Shown in pieces: positions 34,925 through 43,893 of a stretch of 64,000 nt of DNA. Positions within the stretch are counted from its first letter, which is position 1, and the number at the start of each line of letters is the position of its first letter. The stretch is from the NCBI GenBank assembly GCA_020726505.1, contig JAHLEZ010000021.1, forward strand, positions 310,001-374,000, given 5' to 3'. The notes under the pieces were generated by a model that was not told the origin of the DNA, did not search any database, and saw only the letters and a list, made by a program, of their open reading frames with translations. Position numbers and translations under genes: made by a program. This DNA comes from Leptodontidium sp. MPI-SDFR-AT-0119 (Eukaryota > Ascomycota > Leotiomycetes > Helotiales > Leptodontidiaceae).

Positions 34925-35159
34925 CCTTCGAGCTAAAATATTATTAATAGATGAGAATAGATGAGATTTAGGATCGCGCTAACCTTTAGGAAGAAATATT
35001 ATATATTCTCGTTAGTTATAACGACGAGTTATGGAAATGATTAAACGAAACTATAGGGGAGATTATCGAAGAATAATAATGTGTTTTCGAAATATCGCTA
35101 GCTTGCTTAAAGTTAGTAATTACTAGAGAATATAATTAGTTAATTATACTAGTTATGGT

Positions 35160-36790
35160 GGTAGACATCGAAATAAAGGCATTAGTAGATTTAAGAGCTA
35201 TGAGACGCTTTATTAACCTTAGCTTTATTAGAAAACATAATATTCTTACCTTATGTTATTACTACACTTATCGCCTAAACTTATTAAACGAAAAGAATAC
35301 AAGTAAGAACAGATAGGTTTGGGAAAAAACTTAAGGAATAATTATATATAAGGTTACGAGAAGACGATTTACTTTGATCTTATTAATATTAGAAGATATA
35401 ATATTATCTTAGGTACTTAGTGACTATAACCCTAGTATAAATTAGGTTACTAAGGAAATTAAGTTTAACGATTGTTAATAGCGATACAATTAACTAATTA
35501 GTAAAAGAGAAGTTAGCGTTGCCTTCTTACTAATGACGCCGAAGGACTTTAAATAAACGAGTCGGATTTTTAGCTAAAAGGAATCAACGGATTATCTTTG
35601 TTAGTCCACAGGTCCCTACATAAGTATACTTTAGGCTGGAAAAAGAGGTGCAGGTTAAAGTCAAGGGTTAGAGCCTAGACGGAATAGTTTCGGAGCACAT
35701 TCGGTGGGGTTTCGTAATATATAATCTAGCTCTCCTCGTACTCTCTTAAAAAATACATAGATTTTTAACTTTATATTATTTACTCTGTCGCTATACTAAT
35801 ATATTAATATATTACGTGGTATATGAACTGGTACTGCACCGACAATCTTAGTTAAATAGATAGATTATGAGGTAAGCTACTCGTATAATATAAAAAGTTC
35901 GCTAAGATGTTTAAGGATTCGTAGGATATAAGAGCTTTGCCTAAATACTAATCTTGAGATTATGAAATCAACTTTAAGAAAGGATTTGTACTTATCGTAA
36001 AAAAACTTCGTTATTATAATTACGCAATTATAAGGACGCTTAAAAAATATCGGGAGTTGGGCGTGTAAAGAAAAGATGAATTTGAAAGTTTAAATTAGTA
36101 TGCGCTATTAATGTGCTAATTGCTAAGAAAAAAGGGAATTTAAGGGGAAAACCTTGCGGCGATTATCGTATAATTAATAGCGAAACGATACGGGACATTT
36201 ATTCCTTGCCTAACGCATAGTATTTGTGGGATAGGTTGGCTAAAGTAAGGATATATACTAAACTCGATTAGCGTAATGCCTTTAATTTAATCCGAATAAA
36301 AGAGGGACACGAGTAAAAGATAGCCTTCGTATTACCCTTAAGCTTATGAGAATATACGATAATGCCGTTTGGGCTTATAAACGCACTTGCTATATGCTAA
36401 AAATAAAATAATAAGATCTTATGAGATTTCCTTAGTAAGTTCGCTATATATTACCTAAATGATATACTAGTCTACTTAAAGAATCCTAAGGAGTATTAAG
36501 AGTATGTTATCGTAATTATAGAAACTTTGCTTAAGGTAAATTCTAAACTAAAGCTATCGAAATATAAATTCTTAGTTTAGTAAGTTACCTTTCTCGGTTA
36601 TTATATACTTGGGATAAATAAGTATTAACTTGGAGAAAATTAGAGTCGTAAAAGAATAGGAGTTGCTAAAGAATATTAAAGATGTGTAATCTTAATTAAG
36701 ATTCGCTAATTTTTGCTAATAATTTATTTAAGGCTATTTTAAGATCGTAGAACTACTTATTAACTTAACTAAGAAAGGTATTTCCTGAAA
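35160..36790 (+). pseudogene. Gypsy4 protease and reverse transcriptase relic
   Basis: Near 35190 the reading ALVDLRAMRRFIN corresponds to a retropepsin active site (usual form D-S/T-G-A), altered. Reverse transcriptase is readable at 36000-36640: CGDYRIIN, IYTKLD, IMPFGLINA and YYLNDILVYLK at 36449-36480. The catalytic YLDD is now YLND, a G-to-A change in GAT at 36458. It ends with LTKKGIS at the next insertion (36795). A solo LTR at 35599-35844 lies between protease and reverse transcriptase. Confidence 0.8.
35599..35844. mobile_element. Solo LTR, family 3, in gypsy4
   Basis: 246 bp from TGTTAGTCCACAGG to TGCACCGACA with perfect duplication atctt (35594-35598 and 35845-35849). Composition is less RIP-mutated than the surroundings. 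Confidence 0.88.
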
Positions 36791-36794
36791 AGAA

Positions 36795-38984
36795 GTGATA
36801 CTTGGTGTGAATGATGATTCTATTGTAGAGGGGATTTCTAGGTCTATATAACTACTCTAGCTTATCACGTGTGTATTCGCTTAGGTAGCCGAATTAGGTA
36901 AATGTAAGCTCAAACGAGCTCAAATGAGTCTTTATTAAATGTCACGACACAAGAGCCTTGGACGTAAAAGGTTGACTTAACACTTAGAATACAAAACTAT
37001 AAAGTTACTCTATAAGAGGGAGCTATATATATAGGGAGTTAAAGGGGAGTTAGACCTATTTTAGACCCCTAACTTAGCCGAGGTATACTTGCCGTAACAC
37101 TACTTCCTCAGGAAGCCGAAGCTTGTCCTTGTGCTTTTTACTCTTCTTTTAATTCGATACTATTCTTATACTTATATTTAAGAAGTGTCTTAAGTATAAT
37201 ATTAACTCTTATAATATTAACTTCTCTCTCTAAACTTAATAATTATCTACTTATATTATTTATAAGTTAACGTTATATATAAGTTAGTAACTAAAAAGAG
37301 CGTGTAATATCCTTAGAAATTATATAATTAACTTAAGTTAGCTAAAATCGGACTTAAGGCTAAATCGTTTATATTTAGACTAGTTCTTATAGAGATTTAG
37401 ATTTAGAACGTAATAAAGGTACTAGATAAATAGAGACGTAGTGATTAATCGATTCACATTAGAAGTAACGGGAACGATTTATACTTATAAGAGAAGAGGA
37501 ACGAGAAGTTACGTTAATAAAGTTAATTATAAAAAGGTTTATTTTGTTAGCCTTTTAAGGGTTATATAAAGAGCGATATTAAGTTAGACTTATTTTAGAG
37601 GAGTTACTGGGGGCTTATATAATTATAAGGAAAGTTAATTATAATACGTACCTCTTATAAAGAGAGACGAATTCAAGATACTTTAAAAGTATTATACTTG
37701 ATATATCGTACTCTTAGAGCTTACGTTTAAGGTACTTAGAAAAGTATAGCCACAAAGTATCGATTTTCTTCTTATTGTCTTAATTCTAGCCTCTTATCTC
37801 GCTAAGGGTCACTTTAAAAGAAATTAAGAACTTATAGAAATTACTTGTTTAAGCTAACTTATAAAGCTTTACTTTAACTTACTAAACCTTGTTTTCGATT
37901 CCGTTATATTTATTAAGTTAATTTAAGATTAAATAATTATTATACATATTTATAAGGTTAGCGTGTTTAAGGAACTTTAAATAAAAGGCAGTTAGTCCTA
38001 AATTAAGCTATAAATAAATAAAAGCAAATTAAGCCTACGAATCGCTAATTACTTCACTATTGACGCTAAGCACGAGTTAAAGCTACACTAGCTAAGTATT
38101 ATAATATAATTAAGTGCCGTTAAACTTTAAAATATCCGGGAGTTAACGCTTAAGCCTTTTAAGAATTACTTTTAATCACGCTCGGACTTACTCTTAAAGC
38201 GGGGTTAACGAGCTCTATAAAGAAGTAATTATTAAAGAGAGAACATTAATTTAAGAGTCTTTATAAGCGAGCTCGTCAGTGAATTATTAATAAAGAGCTT
38301 ATAGTTATTATTAGAAGTCTATAGTAAAGGAAAGGAATTAAGGAGGAAGGTTTAATTTAGAAGTGTTATATAATACTAGAAGTAATAGGCTAAATACAAA
38401 GGAGTCGTATATAAGTAAAAATGTATATAGAAAGTAAAGGTAAGTAGTATCAATAATAGAAATAACGACTTTAATCTAATCGAGTAGTAAAAGGACAGTA
38501 GCAACAATAGTAGTAGTAATAAATACTTTAAATACACGTAGAGGAGTTTTGTATAATGTCACGACACAAGAGCCTTAGACGTAGAAGGTTAACTTAACAC
38601 TTAGAATACAAAACTACAGAGCTACTCTATAAGAGGGAGCTATATATATAGGGAGTCAGAGGGGAGTCGGACCTGTTTCGGACCCCTGACCTAGCCGAGG
38701 CATACCTGTCGTAACACTAAATACAGTTGCTTTCCGGTAGTTTGAGACGCAGAGCCCGGAGCTTCGTACAACCACTGTTTTAGCCTAGGAAAGCCGTGTA
38801 TCAGAGGCCTTGGATTCCATGGCTGTAACCTGTGGACGTCAGAGCTTTGTATCAGACGTATGTGACTTGTTTTAAGCTATTTCCTGCTGATTAAACCTAG
38901 AATAGGTTTTATTGAGTATATAAGCGAGCTTTAAGCGAGGTAGTTATATTACAATCTTTATATTTCCTTTATATAGAACGAACG
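36795..38984. mobile_element. Unclassified insertion in gypsy4 (ends approximate), itself interrupted
   Basis: The gypsy4 frame stops after LTKKGIS-stop-KE near 36793 and resumes with ERCEEAFQRLK near 38978. The foreign DNA is 36795-36939 plus 38722-38984, separated by the 1777-bp element. It has normal GC (for example accactgttttagcctagg) and a TATA-like gagtatataagc. It is probably a solo LTR or small element starting near TGATACTTGG, but I could not find a matching target duplication. Confidence 0.55.
36940..38716 (+). mobile_element. Short gag-only LTR element with 160-bp LTRs
   Basis: LTRs 36940-37099 and 38557-38716 (160 bp each, TGTCACGACACAAGAG to GTCGTAACA) with duplication ttaaa / ctaaa (36935-36939 and 38717-38721; one RIP-type transition). 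The 1.46-kb interior has no pol. Near 38041-38480 plus-strand pieces such as YFTIDAKHELKLH, KNYF and FISELVSELL look like gag, giving a TRIM/TR-GAG type. The orientation (plus) rests on that reading. It is nested in the preceding insertion and heavily mutated inside, while the right LTR is nearly clean. Confidence 0.85.
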
Positions 38985-41040
38985 TTGCGAGGAGGCGTTT
39001 TAGCGACTTAAGATGGAATTTACAAAATAACTAATACTTCACGGATTTAATGAAAAGAAGAAAAGTATTATCGAAACCAATGCCTTAAATACCTACATTA
39101 GCGTAGTATACTTGCAAAAAGATAATTAAGAACGGCTATATTTAGTGGTCTACTACTTAAAAAAGATGTCCCTAGTGAAGCAAAATTACAATATATATAA
39201 GAAGAAACTTATAATAATTATTAAAGTACTTAAATATTAGAAGATTTATTTGCAAGAAGCCAAGTTTCTCGTAGTTATTTATACCGATTATATGAATTTC
39301 TAAACATTTACCATTATTAAGATCCTTGATAATCGAAGGTTAGTTAGATGGTCGAAGGAACTTGCGTTTTTTAACTTAATTATTAAGTATATTTAAGGAA
39401 AAGATAACGTAAGGGTAAACCTATTAAGTAAATTACCTCGTTACGAAAATAACAAGATTTATAACGAGATCGCCTTGCTTAGATAATTAGATAATAGTAA
39501 TATAGTAACTAATGTTTGAGAAGTAGCTGTAATTGAATTAAATAAACTTTAAGTTAAAATATTAAAAAAAGCTTAAACAAAAGAAAGGTTAAATATTAAC
39601 TTAACCGTTAAATTAGCGATAAGAGATGAACTTATGCGTATCAATGGAAAGCTATAGCTTTTGCCTAGCTTACCTAAGGATTATATTAGAAAGTAGCATA
39701 AACTCCCGGCGTATAGTTATTAAGGGTTACATTAGACGTATCTTAAAATCTTAAGAAACTACTAGTGCAATGAACTTCGCGCCTTAGTTAAGAAAGTGAT
39801 TATTAATTGTAATGCTTATATTAAGAATAAGCTTTCTTAGTACGCTTCTTATGAGTAAATAATTATAGTATTAATACTATTAAAATCTTAGAGATTTATA
39901 TCGTAGGACTTTATAGGGTTATTGTTATTATCGAAGAATTAGGTTACGGGGGTTAGTTATAATATAATACTTGTGTGGTGCAGAAGTGGAGCATAAAGTA
40001 AGTGCTCTCCCAAAGTGGTGATCAAGTCGTCTGATTCTGTAAAAGGAGGCTCGTAGGGAGTAACTGACTATATACACGAATAGGGGCTGCTGACTCAGCG
40101 GTGCCATGGTGCCGCATGCCCGTGCCTGTACGACAACTTGTTATTATAAAAAGACTTACTAAATATATAATTTTGGTACTAGTTAAATCTACCCTCACGG
40201 CCGAAAACCTGGTACAGGTATACCTTAAGGAGGTAGTTTTTAAGTATGAAGTACCCGAAGAAATTGTGTTGGATTGAGATAAGTTATTTATATTTAAGTT
40301 TTAGAAAGCCTTAATAGTATTTTATCCTTAAACTAATGGAGGAAACGAATAAATGAACTAAGTAGTTGAAGCGTATTTACGCTATTACGTTAATTACTAA
40401 TAAAATAATTAGGTAAGATTATTACCATTAGTAGAGTTCGCCTATAATAGCTTACTTATAAAAATAACAAAGGTTATACCTTTTTTCGCGAATTATAGTT
40501 ACGAACTTATCGCTTATAAAAAAAACTAAATGATATTATTAAGGATAATAATGCAGCTCGTATTTAAGATTAAAAGATTTAGGATTTATATAAGGAATTA
40601 GCCGAAGAACTTTAATTCGTAGTAAAAAAGAATACGTATTATTATAATAAAACACGTAGTTAGGAGCTAACGCTATAAAAGGGGGATAGGGTTTATTTTT
40701 TGCGAAAAAAATATTAATACTAAGCGACTAAGTAATAAACTAAATTATAAGAAACTAAGATTGTTTAAGATTAAGTAGGCTAAGGGATTATTACATTATA
40801 AACTTTAATTATTAACTACGATAAAAAAGATATTCTTGGTATTTTATATATCCTTATTAGAAAAGGCATTATTAAGAGCTTTATTAGCTTCGAGGATAAT
40901 TGCTAAATTAATAAACCTACTTAAAGAATACGAGGTAAAGGAATTATTAAACTATTAGTATAAATGAGGCATCGTTAAATATCTAGTGAAATAAAAGCAT
41001 TACTTATTATTAGAAAATACATAAGAACTTAAATTAAGCT
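38985..41040 (+). pseudogene. Gypsy4 RNase H, integrase and chromodomain relic
   Basis: The frame resumes with AFQRLK and IIETNALNTY (Ty3-type RNase H start, usual ETDAS). It continues KQNYNIYKKKLI, RWSKELAFFNLIIKY and GKDNVRVNLLSKLPR. Integrase follows from about 39600, with a solo LTR at 39974 inside it, and shows VEAYLRYYVNY and EFAYNSLL. At 40915-41030 the reading LLKEYEVKELLNY...GIVKYLVK-stop-KHYLLLENT matches a chromodomain (usual form E-Y-E-V-E-x-I-L, Y-L-V-K-W). The chromodomain places it among chromoviruses, which target particular chromatin marks. Confidence 0.8.
39974..40135 (-). mobile_element. Solo LTR of the gag-only copia-type family
   Basis: 162 bp matching 6476-6639 (starting tgtggtgcagaag, ending gcctgtacgaca) with perfect duplication acttg (39969-39973 and 40136-40140). 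Nearly unmutated inside RIP-mutated gypsy4, so a late arrival. Confidence 0.95.
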
Positions 41041-41091
41041 TTTATTGCCCGAGGTTACCTACTAGCTTTTATTAATATAACCTAGATTTAC

Positions 41092-41450
41092 TTAGAAGGG
41101 GTTCGATAAGTCGAAGGGAAGGTCGGTTAGCGGGTCGAACGAGGGGTTAGCGGGGATATTAGGGCGCTTGGCGCCCGTTAACTTAGTACTTTTCGTGCCT
41201 TCTTTGCCCTCTTCTTCTTCTTCTTCTTCTTCTTTTTTGTTTTAGCTTTATTTAGCTTATCTAAAGTTTTTAAACCTTAACGAAGCATTTCTCTTTTCCT
41301 TTTGCGTAACTTAGCTTAACGCAACTTAAGCTTACAAATATGGGCTAAACTAGTTATAGTGGCCTCGAAAGCCATATTTTTCTTAAACTTTAAACGCTTT
41401 TTTATTTATTTAAAGGCTTTAAAGATTATTAATAAAAACCTAAAGGGCAT
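41092..41450 (-). pseudogene. Antisense ORF relic in the 3' region of gypsy4
   Basis: Minus-strand reading from ATG 41450 (MPFRFLLIIFKAFK) gives NMAFEATITSLAHI, then KLRKRKREMLR-stop-GLKTLDKL. It enters a Lys/Glu run encoded by a (TTC)n microsatellite at about 41212-41238. In the frame one base over, the other side of the microsatellite reads KSTKLTGAKRPNIPAN and PSFDPLTDLPFDLSNPF with no stop until 41092. A slip in the microsatellite would join the two. From memory, fungal genomes hold hypothetical proteins with a similar EMLRRGL-L-LDEL block, but I cannot verify this here. It lies between chromodomain and 3' LTR, opposite to pol. Confidence 0.5.
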
Positions 41451-41602
41451 TACACTTTACCTTACGACGAATATATTTCTTATACCTTCAGGATTTCTTA
41501 TTTAAAATCACGTAATTGCGATAAGAATAAACATAGTTTAAATGTAATATTATAAGTAAGCTGTAGGAATTAATGATTTCGATAAGCGTTATCCTTTATT
41601 TA

Positions 41603-41893
41603 TGTTAGATTTTGACTTCGGTAACTCGTGCCGACTCTACGCTGGAGAATAACCGAAGTAATCTCCACTGCTTACGCGGCTCGGAAATTACTCTCGTATT
41701 CGATTACGTAGTCCGTAAGAGCCACGTAATCGACTACGTAGTCGTCGAAGCTTCTAGAGAAGCTAATATTATGTATATAACTACCGAAGAGCCCTTATGG
41801 CTCTTCTCAAGCAAGCAAGCAATCTACTTTGTCTCTAATCACGTGTTCACCTACTGCGCTTCCTCTCTTCTGATTGGCTCACCTATTTTCACA
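41603..41893. mobile_element. Solo LTR, family 4, in gypsy4
   Basis: 291 bp from TGTTAGATTTTGAC to CCTATTTTCACA with perfect duplication attta (41598-41602 and 41894-41898). It contains a near-palindrome around gattacgtagtc / gactacgtagtc (about 41721-41760). Little RIP is visible. Confidence 0.85.
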
Positions 41894-42011
41894 ATTTATA
41901 CTTAGTAGTTTTAGAGAATATAATAAAAAAAGAAAATGACTATAAGTTAGCGTCGATGTTTCCTTTGGTATACTTAAGCGTAGGAATACGCTAAGGATAA
42001 AAGGGAGATAG

Positions 42012-42388
42012 TATTACGATTTAAAGGATCACGTGTGTTTTAGCCTTAAGGCTTGGTAGCCTTGCTACACAAAGGAGCTAAGACAAGGATAAAATCATAG
42101 GACCTAAGGTCACGTGATAATATAAAGCTTTTAAAGCTTTAAGATTTAAGGTTTTAAGGACCTTAGAATTAAAGGCTTCTTAGGGATTAGGCATTAATTA
42201 AAGTTTTATATAAATAAAGTAATTTCTTAAGTAATAAAGCTTTATACTTAAATTTATATAATAGTTTAATTATTACTTATAACGTCTTAATTCCTATTAA
42301 GAACTAGACCTCTTATGACTTTATTTCTTAGGTAATACTAACCGCCGAACTTGTACGCCGCGTACTAGTTAAAACCAGAATCGTTACA
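42012..42388 (+). repeat. Gypsy4 3' LTR
   Basis: 377 bp, aligned over its full length with 32744-33120; start TATTACGAT derives from TGTCACGAT by RIP-type changes. Confidence 0.9.
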
Positions 42389-42486
42389 CTGAACCTCTTT
42401 AACTCTTACCGCCGAATATATAAAATAACGCATTTATTATTTATACTGCCGTTGTAATTAATTAATCCTTAGCGAAGGATTTTCGC

Positions 42487-42646
42487 TGTGACAACCGGAG
42501 GCTAGCAAAGCAAGGTGGCGGTATATGCTTAGAATTCTAAGGTGAAGAGCTCAAAAGGAGAAGCTCTGAACTAATATACAGGTTGTAGGTCATGTGATGC
42601 GGCCGTATTAGCCTCAGGCATTAAGCGCCAGGTCAGAACCGTAACA
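42487..42646. mobile_element. Solo LTR, family 5
   Basis: 160 bp from TGTGACAACCGGAGG to CAGAACCGTAACA, with perfect duplication ttcgc (42482-42486 and 42647-42651). It is GC-rich and looks unmutated. It lies just right of gypsy4 in the old host sequence. Confidence 0.88.
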
Positions 42647-42651
42647 TTCGC

Positions 42652-43004
42652 TGTCGAACTTGATATCTTTTATAATCTACTTGCGGCTATTTTGCATATA
42701 AAGCTAGATATACTCCGTCTCGTTTCCGCCGTGATAGATAGCTTGCTTACAATATAACTTAATAAGAGATAGCTTTTTATACTCGATCTGCTGAGAATTT
42801 AAGGAAACTGACTCTGTTTGGCAAGGCTAAGTACCGATTAACGGCTGATTTATGTCGGTAATTTATAAATGTTCGTTTATGTAATAATTAGTTAAATAAC
42901 TTAATTACAAAATAAATAATTTGCTTAAAAAGTAAGTGATCTTTTAAACAGACAACAGTTATATTATATAAAAAGCAATAGAAATATTTGTCTCAGAAAC
43001 AGTT
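42652..43004. other. AT-rich sequence without a recognised element
   Basis: No LTR ends, target duplications or protein motifs seen. Together with 42389-42481 it may continue the decayed host sequence left of gypsy4. Confidence 0.45.
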
Positions 43005-43613
43005 TATATATTAACTTAAGAGTCACTAGCGACCTTTAACTTTCCGCCGCCGATTTTATAAACGCTTATATTAAGGTTATAAAGACTATACCTTTAACAC
43101 TTGTGAAAGTCGAACTTAAGCTAAACGTAAGAGTATTAATTAACCCGGAGACCCCTACTACGGAGGAACTTAACCTTAATTTTATAGTAGCTGATAATAT
43201 CGCGGAATACGATATTATCGATTAGGTACTTACGGCTAATAAGAAGTCCCCTTCGCTAGAGCCCCTTTAATAAAGAGCCCGCGAGAACGACTTAAATTAC
43301 GAGCTATCGAATAGCAAGCTCCTTTTCTAAGGTCGCCTAAAAGTACTTATAAAGCCGCTAAAGCTTTATACGTCGCTAATGCGTTACGTGTACTCGTAAC
43401 CTTTAGTCTCTTATGCCGGAATTAGAAAAATAAAGGTTATATTAAGCCGAAAATACTATTAGAATAGCTTTATTACAAACGTACCTCGTTATGTTACGAA
43501 TTATAGTTACTTCTAATAAAAGGCTAAAAGGGATAAGACTCTTAGTTTCTTGTACCCCCTGCCAATTCCCGCTTAGCCGTATTAGTATCTTATAATAGAT
43601 TTTACGAAGTTAC
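43005..43613 (+). pseudogene. Fragment of gypsy1/gypsy2-family pol (end of RNase H to integrase)
   Basis: It aligns with the reverse complement of gypsy2 at about 54620-54000. It starts near AGTCACTAGCGACC and ends in the integrase with IDFTKL, the region of the first catalytic Asp. It is opposite in orientation to gypsy2 and more mutated. Gypsy3 is inserted at its right edge (43614). No LTR of this copy is seen here. Confidence 0.85.
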
Positions 43614-43893
43614 TGTGGGAGGGACGAACCCCAATCCACACAACAAGAGGGTAACATATAGCGAGCCACTAAAGAAGATTCTAGGCTCTGTAAATAACAG
43701 ATTAATCAAATCTAAAGATATCACATATCTAAAGAGTACGAATCGGCAAAGGAGGGGAAGAAAAAAGTTCTAATAAATAGAATATATTTAGTGTTACGTT
43801 TTTAACGTTCTATAATCAAGTATTAACTCCTTATATATACAAAGAACTAGCCTAGTCATATAACAAAAGAAATTAGCGGCTGTCCCTACTATA
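43614..43893 (-). repeat. Gypsy3 3' LTR
   Basis: 280 bp, matching 62071-62351. The polypurine tract (plus-strand tccccccc at 43899-43905) follows directly. Confidence 0.9.

Larger units (their letters stand above)
32744..42388 (+). mobile_element. Gypsy4: RIP-mutated chromovirus (Ty3/gypsy with chromodomain)
   Basis: Two 377-bp LTRs (32744-33120 and 42012-42388) and a perfect duplication ctgaa (32739-32743 and 42389-42393) delimit it. The plus-strand order is gag with zinc knuckle, protease, reverse transcriptase, RNase H, integrase and chromodomain. A purine-rich run ending aaaagggagatag precedes the 3' LTR. It was later hit by at least five insertions: 34625-34924, 35599-35844, 36795-38984 (itself carrying 36940-38716), 39974-40135 and 41603-41893. 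Subtracting these leaves about 6.4 kb, normal for the group. Stops and active-site losses show it is dead. Confidence 0.93.

Noticed and set aside
41212..41238. (TTC)n microsatellite as a stand-alone element
   Set aside because: A simple repeat; it is more informative as part of the antisense ORF of gypsy4.
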